From: Desulfovibrio sp. A2
GTDB taxonomy: Bacteria > Desulfobacterota > Desulfovibrionia > Desulfovibrionales > Desulfovibrionaceae
Reading direction: 5' to 3'
NCBI RefSeq assembly: GCF_000226255.1
Contig: NZ_AGFG01000034.1
Span: 124,001 to 188,000 of the forward strand
DNA length: 64,000 bases
The notes under the pieces are model-generated. The model searched no databases, was not told the origin of the DNA, and saw only the letters and a list, made by a program, of their open reading frames with translations. The translations under genes and the position numbers were made by a program. Of the stretch, positions 10,590-19,346 are shown one piece after another; positions within the stretch are counted from its first letter, which is position 1; the number at the start of each line of letters is the position of its first letter.

Positions 10590-11279
10590 TCAGGAGCGGG
10601 CGGCGGCCATGGCGGTCAGGCTCCACGCGGTGGCCCGCGCCAGCACATCGCTCATGGCCGCCTCGAAGGCTGCGGCCACCTGCGGCAGGCCGGACCCCGT
10701 GGCGGCCATCCGCCGCTCGACGGCGGTGAAGGCCATGATGCGCCCTGTCTTCAGGTCCACCAGGCGCAGGGCCAGTTCCACCTCCACCTCGGGAACGGAC
10801 GCACCGCCATCGGCGCGGGTGTTGAAGCGGCGCAGGTCGGTCATCAGCCGGTAGTCGGGATAGATGCCCGCCGATTCCTCTGCCGCGCCGTCCAGCCGTC
10901 CGGCGCGCTCGAAGGCCTCCACCAGCAGCCGCTGCACCAGGCGCGGCGCGGGGCTGGTCCACTTGGCCCCGGCGTAGTAGCGCACCTCGCGCCCGGCGCC
11001 TGCCCCCAGCACCAGGGCGATGCGGTCGGTATCCAGCATGCGGCTGGTTTCCGGCAGGGCCACGGCCAGTTGAAGGCGCAGCGGCCCGCCCTCCGCCGGG
11101 GCGGGCATGGCCGGGGCCAGCAGCAGGTGCGTGGGGGCCGGGCCAGGGTCCAGCACTCCGGCGCAGCCGGGCAGCATCCACGGCAGCAGGAACAGCAGAC
11201 ACAACGCCACCGGCGGCAGCATGGCCAACCGGGTGGGGTGGGCGGGGCGGACGGGGCGCGGATCGGTCGGGGGGGTCAT
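10590..11279 (-). CDS. ABC-type transport auxiliary lipoprotein (PqiC-like)
   Basis: 229 residues; its ATG overlaps the stop of mlaD by 4 bases. Residues ~18-38 form a lipoprotein signal with lipobox LPGC. The rest matches the PqiC/ABC-auxiliary lipoprotein pattern: [22 protein letters not shown], a [24 protein letters not shown] block, and a C-terminal sheet with [16 protein letters not shown]. In MCE systems such lipoproteins sit at the outer membrane and receive or pass phospholipid from the MCE protein. Last gene of the mla operon. Confidence 0.85.
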   Translation of the reverse strand: MTPPTDPRPVRPAHPTRLAMLPPVALCLLFLLPWMLPGCAGVLDPGPAPTHLLLAPAMPAPAEGGPLRLQLAVALPETSRMLDTDRIALVLGAGAGREVRYYAGAKWTSPAPRLVQRLLVEAFERAGRLDGAAEESAGIYPDYRLMTDLRRFNTRADGGASVPEVEVELALRLVDLKTGRIMAFTAVERRMAATGSGLPQVAAAFEAAMSDVLARATAWSLTAMAAARS

Positions 11280-12199
11280 CGGGCGTCATACTCCGGTACG
11301 GGGTTGCCGAACAGGAAGCGGCGGGGGTCGCTTTCCACCTTGTGGGCCAGCCGGTCCATGGTGGCCACCAGTTGCCGGGCCTCGGCCAGCAGACGGCGCA
11401 TGTCTTCCAGCCCTTCGCCCGAAAACTTGGCCACGCCCGGCTCGGCGCTGGCCACCAGCCCGTCCATTCGCCGGGCCATGTCGCCCACGGCGCGGGTGGA
11501 ATCGCGCAGGTCGGTGCGCAGGTAGTCGCGCATGTCGCCGGCGGCCCCCTCCAGCCCGGCGGAGGCGTTGGCCAGACGGCGGGTGGTCACGTCCAGGTTG
11601 CCGATGATGCGGTCCATGGCGTCGGCCCTGGCGGCCAGCCGGGTGGTGAGCATGTCCAGCGATTGCAGCACCTGGGCCAGCGCCCGGCGGTTCTCGTCGT
11701 CGGCCATGCCGGACATGCGCTGGATCAGTTCGCGGCTGTCGGCAACCACGGCGGGCAGCCCGGCGAACAGGGCTTCCAGCCGCGAAAGCTGCGCGGGAAT
11801 GACGGCCACGTCCTCGCCATCGCGGGGCTTGAGCAGCGGGCTGCCCGCCGTGCCGCCGGAAATCTGCACCACGGTCACGCCGGTGATGCCGCGCGCCTCC
11901 AGCGCCGCCACGGAATCCTCGCGCACCGGGGTCTGGGCGGCGATCTCGATGCGCACCTTGACCCGGCCGGGGTCGGTGGGGCTGATGGTGATGGCCTTCA
12001 CCGCGCCCACCTTCACCCCGTTGAACAGCACGTCGTTGGCCACGCTGAGGCCGGAGACGTGCCCGGTGAAGTTGATGTCGTACTGCACCAGGTCCACCCC
12101 GCTGCCGCGCCCCGCCGTCCACAGGATGAAGGCCAGCGCCCCCACCACCGCCATGAGCGTGAACACCCCGACCAGCACGTAACTGGCTCTGATTTCCAT
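11276..12199 (-). CDS. mlaD: MCE-domain phospholipid-binding protein MlaD
   Basis: 307 residues from ATG 12199 (GGGAGA just upstream); the frame extends 37 codons further but without a ribosome site. One N-terminal membrane anchor (YVLVGVFTLMAVVGALAFIL) is followed by the MCE domain at ~38-115 with VSGLSVANDVLFNGVKVGAV and GVTVVQISGG. A long helical region with repeated amphipathic segments occupies ~130-290. The protein binds lipid in the periplasm as a ring on the MlaE permease. It lies 19 bases after mlaF. Confidence 0.92.
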   Translation of the reverse strand: MEIRASYVLVGVFTLMAVVGALAFILWTAGRGSGVDLVQYDINFTGHVSGLSVANDVLFNGVKVGAVKAITISPTDPGRVKVRIEIAAQTPVREDSVAALEARGITGVTVVQISGGTAGSPLLKPRDGEDVAVIPAQLSRLEALFAGLPAVVADSRELIQRMSGMADDENRRALAQVLQSLDMLTTRLAARADAMDRIIGNLDVTTRRLANASAGLEGAAGDMRDYLRTDLRDSTRAVGDMARRMDGLVASAEPGVAKFSGEGLEDMRRLLAEARQLVATMDRLAHKVESDPRRFLFGNPVPEYDAR

Positions 12200-12218
12200 G
12201 CATTCTCCCTTGGCAGAG

Positions 12219-13097
12219 CTAGCTTGCCCGGTCGCCGACGCCACCCGCCGCGTGCTCGGCTGTCCCGGTGGGCGTACCGGCCCGCGCCTGCCCGTTGGCC
12301 GGGGCGTCATGCCCCGCGTGACCGGATACCTCGGCCACCCCGGCGGCCACGCGCCCGCGCGGCCCCGTGAAATATTCGCGCAGCCACGGGTGGTCCACCC
12401 GCAGCAATTCCCCGATGGTGCCCACGGCGTAGATGCGCTTCTCGGCCAGCACGGCCACCCGGTCGCACACGGCGTACAGCGAATCCAGGTCGTGGGTGAT
12501 CATGACCACGGTAAGCCCCAGCGCGGCGCGCAGGTCGGCGATCAGCGCGTCGAAGGCCGCCGCGCCGATGGGGTCGAGCCCGGCCGTGGGTTCGTCCAGA
12601 AACACCACCGCCGGGTCCATGACCAGCGCGCGGGCAAGGCCGGCGCGCTTGCGCATGCCGCCGGAAAGCTCGGACGGGTATTTCAGCGCCGCCTCGGGCG
12701 CAAGGCCCACCATGCGCAGCTTCATGGCGGCCACGTCGTCCATGGCGTCGGGCGGCAGGTTGGTGAACTCGCGCAGGGGCACCTTGATGTTCTCGATAAC
12801 CGTCAGCGACGAGAACAGCGCCCCGTCCTGAAACAGCACGCCCCACTGGCGGCGCACGGCGCGCCGCGCGGCCTCGTCGGCATGGATGATGTCCACCCCC
12901 AGCACGCGCACGTCGCCCTCCTGTGGGCGGCGCAGGCCGAGGATGGTGCGCAGCAGCACCGACTTGCCCGAGCCGGACCCCCCAATGAGCCCCAGCACCT
13001 CGCCGGGCAGCACGTCCAGGTCCAGGTTCTCGTGCACCGTCACCGAACCGAAGCGGTTGGCGATGCCCCGCAGCGAGATGATGGGCGCGTCCGCCAT
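12219..13097 (-). CDS. mlaF: ABC transporter ATPase MlaF
   Basis: 292 residues. Walker A GGSGSGKS near residue 43, signature LSGGMRKRAGLARA near 145, Walker B VVFLDEPTAGLDP and switch histidine MITHDLDS. The GGMRKRAGLARA form of the signature is characteristic of MlaF/MKL-type ATPases. It powers lipid movement through MlaE. The start is one base after the mlaE stop. About 40 C-terminal residues after the ABC domain are low complexity. Confidence 0.93.
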   Translation of the reverse strand: MADAPIISLRGIANRFGSVTVHENLDLDVLPGEVLGLIGGSGSGKSVLLRTILGLRRPQEGDVRVLGVDIIHADEAARRAVRRQWGVLFQDGALFSSLTVIENIKVPLREFTNLPPDAMDDVAAMKLRMVGLAPEAALKYPSELSGGMRKRAGLARALVMDPAVVFLDEPTAGLDPIGAAAFDALIADLRAALGLTVVMITHDLDSLYAVCDRVAVLAEKRIYAVGTIGELLRVDHPWLREYFTGPRGRVAAGVAEVSGHAGHDAPANGQARAGTPTGTAEHAAGGVGDRAS

Positions 13098-13098
13098 C

Positions 13099-14400
13099 CT
13101 ACACCCCCAGCGACATGAACAGGATGGCGAAGCCCGCGTTGGCCACGATGACCAGGAAGATCGCCTCCACCACCGCCTGGGTGGTCAACCGCCCCACCGA
13201 TTCCGCGCTGCCGGTCACCCGAAAGCCCTGGAAGCAGCCCACGATGCCGATGATCAGCGCGAAGAACGGGGCCTTGACGAGGCCGGTGACGAAGTTGGCC
13301 AGCCGGGTGATCTCCAGGAAGCGCACGGCGAACGCGCCGGGCGAGATGCCCAGCGACAGCCACGAGGCAATCCCCCCGCCCAGCACGCCCATGAAGTCGG
13401 CGATGAAGGTGAGCACCGGCAGCATCAGCACCAGCGCCACCACGCGGGGAATCACCAGCACCTCCATGGGGTCCAGCCCCATGGAGCGCATGGCGTCCAC
13501 CTCTTCGTTGGCCACCATGGCCCCGATCTGGGCGGTGAACGACGAGCCTGAACGGCCCGCCACGATGAGCGCCGTCAGCAGCACGCCAAGCTCGCGCAGG
13601 GTGGAGACCTCGATAAGGTTCACCACGAACACCTGCGCGCCGAAGCGGGTGAACTGCTCCGACCCCATGTACGCGGTGACCAGGCCGATGAGAAAGGTGA
13701 GCAAGGCCACTATGGGCACGGCCTGGATGCCGGTCTGCTCCATGTGGTGCACGATGGACACCCAGCGCAACCGCCACGGCCGGACGGCGGCGGCGGCCAG
13801 CGAAACCAGGAACATGCCCAGGAACCCGATGATGGAGCGGGCCTGCTCCCACTCCTCGACGAAGGACGCGCCGATGGCGTTCAGCGCGCGCAGCACCGGG
13901 GATATCCGGCGCTCGCGCGGCACCGTGGAAATGTCGATGGCCCGCACCCTGTCCAGCAGCATGGCCCGGCCAGTGTCGGGCACGTGCCACACCACGTGCG
14001 CGCCCGCAGCGGCCATGTTGGCGGCTGCCCGGCACAGCAACTGCGCCCCGGCGGTGTCCAGGCGGCTTACCTCGGCAAGGTCCAGATGCACCACGGGGGC
14101 GTCGCCCCGCACGCCGCAGGCGGCGCAGACACCGGCGCAGTGGCGCAGCAGCCGGGACGTCATGCGGCTGATGGAGCCCACGTCCCACGCGCCGGTAAAG
14201 GTGAACACCTGCTCGTGCGCGCAGGTTTGCGCCAGGCCCGTCCCATCGGGCATCCCGCGCGCGAACGCGCCGTCCGCGCTGGCGGCGGCGGGCGCGCAGG
14301 TCAGCCCTGGCTCGTGCGCCCCGGCATGGGCGTCCGGGTCGGGCCGCTGGTAGTCGCCCTTGAGGGTGGGTTCTCGGAACGGAGGGACGGTTTCGCGCAT
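13099..14400 (-). CDS. mlaE: MlaE-family permease with N-terminal STAS domain
   Basis: 433 residues. The C-terminal ~260 residues are the MlaE (DUF140) permease: HHMEQTGIQAVPIVALLTF, GMVTAY-type helix, ALIVAGRSGSSFTAQIGAM and MRSMGLDPMEVLVIPRV are all family hallmarks. Before it, residues ~60-140 read as a STAS domain (VVHLDLAEVSRLDTAGAQLL), which other organisms encode separately as MlaB. The first ~50 residues are low complexity and the ATG at 14400 lacks a clear ribosome site, so the true start may be a little downstream, for example the ATG of MPDGTGLAQ. First gene of the operon mlaE-mlaF-mlaD-lipoprotein. Confidence 0.9.
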   Translation of the reverse strand: MRETVPPFREPTLKGDYQRPDPDAHAGAHEPGLTCAPAAASADGAFARGMPDGTGLAQTCAHEQVFTFTGAWDVGSISRMTSRLLRHCAGVCAACGVRGDAPVVHLDLAEVSRLDTAGAQLLCRAAANMAAAGAHVVWHVPDTGRAMLLDRVRAIDISTVPRERRISPVLRALNAIGASFVEEWEQARSIIGFLGMFLVSLAAAAVRPWRLRWVSIVHHMEQTGIQAVPIVALLTFLIGLVTAYMGSEQFTRFGAQVFVVNLIEVSTLRELGVLLTALIVAGRSGSSFTAQIGAMVANEEVDAMRSMGLDPMEVLVIPRVVALVLMLPVLTFIADFMGVLGGGIASWLSLGISPGAFAVRFLEITRLANFVTGLVKAPFFALIIGIVGCFQGFRVTGSAESVGRLTTQAVVEAIFLVIVANAGFAILFMSLGV

Positions 14401-14723
14401 TGGGGCAATCTACCACGCCCCACCAGCCGCGCCAAGGGCAGGCTGCACGTGCGGACGGCGGATCACGCGCCGTGCAGGCCCGGAAACGGAGAGCGCACCG
14501 ACGGCAGGCGCACAAAAGGACACCGCCGAAATGGACTGGAGGGGAAGGGCGCGGACGTGACGGAACGCCAAACCGACGGGCCCAGTTCGCACTGAAGGGG
14601 GCCGGATGCTCCCCCATGGATGAGTCGGATGAGTCGGAGGAGTCGAACGAACCGGGTGAATCGGGCGTGACTGGACCTGACCTGGCAGACCGGGCATGAA
14701 AGGACGGGCAAACAAGAAGAGCC
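14401..14723. other. Intergenic stretch without a recognisable gene
   Basis: About 320 bases upstream of mlaE. I see no coding signature on either strand; short open frames here have biased composition and no ribosome site. It should contain the mlaE promoter, which I cannot place. Confidence 0.4.
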
Positions 14724-14741
14724 GCGCGGCCACGGCCGCGC
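14724..14741 (-). terminator. Terminator of the small gene at 14785
   Basis: GCGCGGCC-AC-GGCCGCGC stem; on the minus strand it is followed by a pyrimidine run (TCTTCTTGTTT). It lies 44 bases past the stop of the preceding minus-strand gene. Confidence 0.6.
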
Positions 14742-14784
14742 GCACCATGAAATTACCCGATGGCGGCGATGCGTCGACGGCGGG

Positions 14785-15057
14785 CTATTCCGCGTCGTCG
14801 TCGTACCACTCGTGCTCGTAGCCGTCGGTGAGCTTGTAGCTGCGCACCTGCACCAGCATCTCGCCGTCCTTTTCGCGCACCGTGCCCACGATCTCCACAT
14901 GGGCGTTGATGTGCGCCGCAAGGTCGGCCCCGGCGCCGCGCGGGATGATGTGGAACTCGGTATCCCCGGCGGCCACGGCCACCTTGGCGGCCATGTCGTC
15001 GTGCCCCTTCAGGGTGAGCGGCACGATGTACCCCTGAATAGTCCTGATGCCTTCCAT
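14785..15057 (-). CDS. Conserved small protein of unknown function (possible OB-fold)
   Basis: 90 residues from ATG 15057. A GTG three codons upstream (VNTMEGIR) with AGAGA before it is an equally possible start; the frame beyond that is AT-rich and looks non-coding. The protein (MEGIRTIQGYIVPLTLKGHD...HVEIVGTVREKDGEMLVQVR) has alternating beta strands ending in a very acidic tail (DDDAE). The pattern resembles small OB-fold proteins and two other small proteins at 16287 and 16876. Function unknown. Confidence 0.7.
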   Translation of the reverse strand: MEGIRTIQGYIVPLTLKGHDDMAAKVAVAAGDTEFHIIPRGAGADLAAHINAHVEIVGTVREKDGEMLVQVRSYKLTDGYEHEWYDDDAE

Positions 15058-15315
15058 GGTGTTCACAAATGTCTCTCGCGCGAACGGGAAAGGGTCCGCC
15101 CTTCGGACCCACACAACATTGCGGAATATTACCCCTTTCCAGAAAATGCAAGCGTTTGCCGGGTAATGGCGCGTAAAAAAAATGCCTTGTGAAAAATTAC
15201 TCATTATTCCGGAGCATTGCGCACCCAGACGGCGCGACCTTGCGGCCCCGGCACCGCCGTGTCCCCCCCGAAAAGACCGGACGGCGGACGACGCCGCGCC
15301 CCTTCCCGGTCAACA

Positions 15316-16119
15316 CTACCCGAAACGATGCGCTGCGATGGTGGCCCCCATGGCCCGGCAGGCGAACACCCGTTGCCCGGCATCGTCGCCCGCAGCCCCC
15401 GCTACGACCATCAGCGGCAGCAGGTGGTCCGCGCGGGGATGGGCGTCGCGCGCGGCCGGGGCCGCCTGCCAACGGGCCAGGGCGTGGTCGCGCCGCGCCG
15501 GGTCCGCGTCGGTGACCGTGGCGGTGAGCCAAGTGTCGAACACGTCCGAATCGGGCAGGGGCAGGTTGTCGGCGCGGCGGAAGGCCCGCATGTTGTGGTA
15601 GCTCATGCCGCTGCCCACCACCAGCACGCCCTCGTCGCGCAGCGGCGCAAGGGCGCGGCCCAGCGCCAGATGGGCGGCCGGGTCCAGGTCGTGGCGCATG
15701 GACAGTTGCAGGGTGGGAATGTTGGCCTGCGGATACGAGAGCAGCAGCGGCACGAACACCCCGTGGTCGAAATCGCGCTCCGGGTCCTCGCCAAGTGGGA
15801 TGCCCGCCCCGCCCAGCAACGCGCGCACGCGGGGGAACAGGCGCGGCGCGGGCGGTGCGGGCCAGCGCAGTTCGTAGGTGTGCGGCGGAAAGCCGTAGTA
15901 GTCGAACAGCAGCCCCGGGTCGGGCGTGGTGGCCAGGGTGAAGACGGGCTCTTCCCAGTGGGCGGAAATGACCAGCAGCGCGGCGGGCGGTTCCGGCAGG
16001 GTTTCGGGCAGGCCGCGCAACCATGCGGCCTGCGCGTTCCAGGTGTCGGGCGGGGTCCAGTCCATAAAGAAACAGGGGCCGCCGCCATGCGGTATGTAGA
16101 ACGCGGGTTGCCGGGCCAT
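15316..16119 (-). CDS. LigB-type extradiol dioxygenase / DODA family protein
   Basis: 267 residues from ATG 16119, chosen for GAGGTG 6 bases upstream. It has the class III extradiol dioxygenase pattern: FYIPHGGGPCFFMD with the first metal histidine, LLVISAHWEE with the second, RDFDHGVFVPL with a third, and VVGSGMSYHNMRAF. The family opens aromatic diols such as DOPA or protocatechuate using a non-haem metal; bacterial members of unknown substrate (YgiD type) are common. In an anaerobe the oxygen-dependent reaction is not an obvious fit, so the physiological role is open. No neighbours suggest a catabolic pathway. Confidence 0.85.
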   Translation of the reverse strand: MARQPAFYIPHGGGPCFFMDWTPPDTWNAQAAWLRGLPETLPEPPAALLVISAHWEEPVFTLATTPDPGLLFDYYGFPPHTYELRWPAPPAPRLFPRVRALLGGAGIPLGEDPERDFDHGVFVPLLLSYPQANIPTLQLSMRHDLDPAAHLALGRALAPLRDEGVLVVGSGMSYHNMRAFRRADNLPLPDSDVFDTWLTATVTDADPARRDHALARWQAAPAARDAHPRADHLLPLMVVAGAAGDDAGQRVFACRAMGATIAAHRFG

Positions 16120-16286
16120 GGGATGCACCTCGCTGCGCTGCGGCAGGCCGGGGCCCGCCATGAAAAAACCGACGGACACGCCGCATCGCGCCCCGGGGCC
16201 GCGACACCGTGTCCGTCCTGTGCCCCGCGCGCACGGCGGGGCGCTGCCCCGTAACCGCCGGAGCAGCGTGAATCGCCGGAACAGGC

Positions 16287-16679
16287 CTAGATTCGACGTC
16301 CCAGATACGCGGTATCCACCCCGTACAGGTGCGACGCCTGCGGCGCGGATTCCCCGTTGTCCTCGTCCACCACCGAATAGCCGGTGACGTCAAGGGTGAA
16401 GTAGCCGTCCTCGATCTGGTTGGCGATGCCCGTCACCACCACCTCCAGCCCGTCCAGTTCGAGATCGGTGACGCCCCGCAGCAGAAAGATACGGTCGTCC
16501 ATGGTCTCCAGCAGCGGGCCGTCGTCCGTGACCACCACCACGCCGGTCACCACCACTTCGGGCGTTTCCGGGGCCATGGTCATGCCCGCCGCGTGAGCCG
16601 GGGTCATCGCCAGCATCCCGTTCGACAGCAGCACCAGCAACAGCGCCGCCACGGCCACGAACAGTCTGCCGCCGCGCAT
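16287..16679 (-). CDS. Small secreted protein of unknown function, OB-fold-like
   Basis: 130 residues from ATG 16679 (GGAGG 5 bases upstream). Residues ~5-31 form a signal peptide ending in PAHA, so the protein is exported. The mature part alternates VVVTG strands (EVVVTGVVVVTDDG, FLLRGVTDLELDGLEVVVTG, GYFTLDVTGYSVV), a five-strand layout like bacterial OB-folds of the YgiW/DUF5666 sort. No catalytic residues are recognisable. The similar layout in the next gene upstream (16876) suggests a related pair. Confidence 0.72.
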   Translation of the reverse strand: MRGGRLFVAVAALLLVLLSNGMLAMTPAHAAGMTMAPETPEVVVTGVVVVTDDGPLLETMDDRIFLLRGVTDLELDGLEVVVTGIANQIEDGYFTLDVTGYSVVDEDNGESAPQASHLYGVDTAYLGRRI

Positions 16680-16875
16680 TCCTTCCTCCGTCCGCGCCAT
16701 CATGATCCGGCCCTCGTCCTTGACATTCGCACCGCGCGGGCAACCACCCTGCACGGCCCCTTTCGAGTCCGGCGCGCCCGCGCGCCGTGCCCCAGCACCC
16801 TTGATTCCCGCCTGCCGACCCCGCTCCGGCACGCCCGCTCCGGCGCGCCGCCCAGGCGGCCATGCGCCCCCAGAT

Positions 16876-17301
16876 TCACCCCGCCGCGTCCGCCACCGCG
16901 AAATCCCGCACGGTGAACAGCAACCGCCCGTCACGCGCGGCCAGCCAGCCCGTGGCCGTCACCTTGCGGCGGCACAGTTCCAGCAGCGCCGGATGCTCCG
17001 CCACGTTGCCCACCACCAGTTCGCGTTCGCGGTCATCGGCGATGAGCACCCCCGAAACCTCGAAATTCTCGCCCCAGGCATCCGGCAGGACATAGCCCGT
17101 CACGGACACCAGGGAACCGTCGCCCCGCGCGGCCTGCCGCCCCTCCTCCGCCTGGGGCCCCGCCGGGCTCCCCTTGGGAGCCTCGGGCTCTCCGGAGTCT
17201 CCGGAAAGCCCGCCGCGCGCGCCAGGGGCAATCACGTCGGACGTGGCGACCGCCAGATCCGCCCCTTTGGGTTCGTTGCGCGGAGAATGACGTGAATCCA
17301 T
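16876..17301 (-). CDS. Hypothetical protein, OB-fold-like C-terminal half
   Basis: 141 residues if it starts at ATG 17301; the start is uncertain because no good ribosome site precedes it and the frame continues into AT-rich DNA. The first ~60 residues are low complexity. The last ~75 (SVTGYVLPDAWGENFEVSGVLIADDRE...KVTATGWLAARDGRLLFTVRDF) have the same strand order as the secreted protein at 16287. No signal peptide is seen with this start. Function unknown. Confidence 0.55.
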   Translation of the reverse strand: MDSRHSPRNEPKGADLAVATSDVIAPGARGGLSGDSGEPEAPKGSPAGPQAEEGRQAARGDGSLVSVTGYVLPDAWGENFEVSGVLIADDRERELVVGNVAEHPALLELCRRKVTATGWLAARDGRLLFTVRDFAVADAAG

Positions 17302-17590
17302 TCCGCATGGACAGCACTTTCCGCGCCATACCGCCAACTTGGCGTTCTTTCTAGACTTTCTGTATACGCACGGCAAAAACAGGAACTTTGAATTCCTTTT
17401 TTTACGGATTGCCCGTTCAGCCCTGCGTGAAAGAGCACCTAACCAGCCGTTTCTCTGTCCAATACCACAATGTAACATATTGTATATGAAGAAACAGCGC
17501 AATAATAAGAACTTAAAGTTCCGAAATTTATAAAAGAGAACCACAACTTCCGCTTTGCCGCACCTTCAGACCATGGCCCACCTGAACGCC
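17302..17590. other. AT-rich intergenic island with a palindrome
   Basis: About 290 bases containing a markedly AT-rich core (about 17330-17560) in an otherwise GC-rich window. A perfect palindrome GAACTT-A-AAGTTC lies at 17509-17521, and a related GGAACTTTGAATTCC is near 17381-17395. I see no coding sequence. It could be a promoter/operator region for the minus-strand gene at 16876, or a remnant of acquired DNA. Confidence 0.5.
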
Positions 17591-17629
17591 GCACGCCGAC
17601 GGCGGGGAACGATCCCGCCGTCGGCGTGC
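17591..17629 (-). terminator. Strong hairpin after the sigma54 activator gene
   Basis: Perfect 16-base-pair stem starting GCACGCCGACGGCGGG with a 7-base loop, about 105 bases past the stop of the minus-strand activator gene. The U-tract is weak, so termination is likely but not certain. Confidence 0.55.
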
Positions 17630-17732
17630 AGGACGCGTCCGGGCATAGCCCGGCGCGCGGCAGTGGCGACCAGATGGGGGCGGCCCCGCGCGGGGCTCCC
17701 GCTATCCGGTGCGGAGTGACGCGCGGCGGTCC

Positions 17733-19145
17733 TTACCCGCGCAGCTTGTAATCCTCTTTGCGCAGTCCGTGCCGGGTCATCAGCGTGTGCAGTTGCCGGG
17801 TGGTCACCCCGGCCAGCGTTGCGGTGCGCTGCACGCTGCCCCCGCACTGGGCCAGCGCCCGTTCCAGGTAGGCCCGCTCGAACGCGTCCACCGAGCGGCG
17901 GCGCGCCTCGGCCAGGGGCAGGGTGGTATCCACCGTGGCCAGCCGCCCGCCCCCTCCGGGGCCGAAGAATTCCGCCGGAAAGCTGTCCGGCGTGAGCACC
18001 GTGCTGCCTTCAAGGATGCAGGCCCGCTCGATGAGGTTTTCCAGTTCGCGCACGTTGCCCGGCCAGTCGTAGCCCATGAAGGCGTCGATGACCTCCGGAT
18101 GGATGGACCGGATGTCCTTGACCATCTGGGCGTTGTAGCGGCGCACGAACAGTTCGGCCAGCAGCAGCAGGTCTTCCTTGCGCTCGCGCAGGGGCGGCAC
18201 GTCCACGGGAAAGACGTTGAGCCGGTAGTACAGGTCGCGCCGAAAGCGCCCCTGCGCGCACAGCGCGGCCAGATCCTCGTTGGTGGCGGCGATGACGCGC
18301 ACGTCGGCCCGCAGCACCGCCTCGCCCCCCACCCGCTGGTAGGCGCGGTCCTGCAGCACGCCCAGCAGCTTGATCTGGGCCGACTGGCTGACGGTGCCGA
18401 TTTCGTCCAGGAATATGGTGCCGCCCTCGGCGATCTCGAACTTGCCCGGCTTCTTGCGCACCGCGCCGGTGAACGCGCCCTTCTCGTGGCCGAACAGTTC
18501 GCTTTCGATGAGCGTGTCCGGGATGGCCCCGCAGTGCACGCTGATGAACCGCCGCGAACGCCGGTTGCTGTGGTTGTGGATGAGCCGGGCGATGAGGCTC
18601 TTGCCGGTGCCTGTCTCGCCCGTGAGCAGCACGGTGCTGCGCGTGCCCGCCACCAGCCGCACCTTGTCGAACACCTCGCGCATGCGGGGGCTGTTGGTGT
18701 GGGCCAGGTCCACCGCGTCGCCCGCCCAGTGGCGGTCGCGCAGATAGTCCAGCTCGGACCGCACCAGCGCCGACTCGTGCAGCTTCTGGGCGACAAGGCG
18801 CACCTCCTCCTCCAGCAGGGGGTACGGCAGGTAGCCCCCGGCCCCGGCCTGCACCGCGTCCACGGCGTGGCGCACCGCGTCGGCCTCGGCCAGCACGATG
18901 ATCTCGGCGGAGGGCACCCGGCGCTTCACCTCCCACACCGCCTCGTGCAGCACCCGGCGCGAGGGTTCGCGCCCCTCCAGCAGCAGGCCGAGGTCTATCA
19001 GCACCATGTCGTGCGCGCGGCCGGTGGCCTGCGCCAGCGCTTCGGCGCGGGTGCGGCAGGGAATGACCGTGACGTCGTCGGCAAAGCTGGCGCGCAGCAC
19101 GTGCAGGGCGTCTTCGTGGGGGGTGACGGCGAGCAGGTATTTCAT
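17733..19145 (-). CDS. Sigma54-dependent response regulator with degenerate receiver (NtrC family)
   Basis: 470 residues from ATG 19145 (GAGGAA 4 bases upstream). Residues 1-120 form a receiver-like domain keeping an aspartate at D51 (MVLIDLG) but lacking the N-terminal acidic pair (LLAVTPHED) and the conserved lysine, replaced by Y108 in YLPYP. Phosphorylation is therefore doubtful. The AAA+ domain has Walker A GETGTGKS (176-183), the sigma54-contact loop GAFTGA (223-228) and Walker B FLDEIG (~245-250). A Fis-type helix-turn-helix (TLAGVTTRQLHTLMTRHGL) ends the protein. It should activate sigma54 promoters; its target is unknown. Confidence 0.93.
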   Translation of the reverse strand: MKYLLAVTPHEDALHVLRASFADDVTVIPCRTRAEALAQATGRAHDMVLIDLGLLLEGREPSRRVLHEAVWEVKRRVPSAEIIVLAEADAVRHAVDAVQAGAGGYLPYPLLEEEVRLVAQKLHESALVRSELDYLRDRHWAGDAVDLAHTNSPRMREVFDKVRLVAGTRSTVLLTGETGTGKSLIARLIHNHSNRRSRRFISVHCGAIPDTLIESELFGHEKGAFTGAVRKKPGKFEIAEGGTIFLDEIGTVSQSAQIKLLGVLQDRAYQRVGGEAVLRADVRVIAATNEDLAALCAQGRFRRDLYYRLNVFPVDVPPLRERKEDLLLLAELFVRRYNAQMVKDIRSIHPEVIDAFMGYDWPGNVRELENLIERACILEGSTVLTPDSFPAEFFGPGGGGRLATVDTTLPLAEARRRSVDAFERAYLERALAQCGGSVQRTATLAGVTTRQLHTLMTRHGLRKEDYKLRG

Positions 19146-19234
19146 GCGTTCCTCATTGCCCTTCCGCCTATGGGAAGCCGCGACGGAGCGCAAGCCCCGC
19201 GAAACGGCGGCGGCGGGCAATGCATTGACCAAGC

Positions 19235-19263
19235 TTTACACTTTTCTTCAAAATTCATAGAAA
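19235..19263 (+). promoter_or_regulatory. Sigma70-like promoter for the secreted protein gene
   Basis: TTTACA, 17 bases, TAGAAA, in an AT-rich patch about 85 bases upstream of ATG 19347. An alternative -35 (TTGACC) lies 10 bases earlier. No experimental support. Confidence 0.35.
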
Positions 19264-19346
19264 AACATAATGAGAAATGCCGGACGCGGCAGACGGGGCG
19301 CTGGGGTTTCGTCGCTTCCGCGTCCAACGATCACAGGAGGTTTCGC

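Noticed and set aside
15147..15163. Second sigma54-like site (CCGGCA ... TTGCA, minus strand)
   Set aside because: The GG and GC dinucleotides are 11 bases apart instead of 12, and the rest of the -24 element does not match.
17302..17544. N-terminal extension of the hypothetical protein at 16876 into the AT-rich island
   Set aside because: Codon use changes abruptly and the peptide (Phe/Lys/Cys-rich) does not look like protein from this genome.
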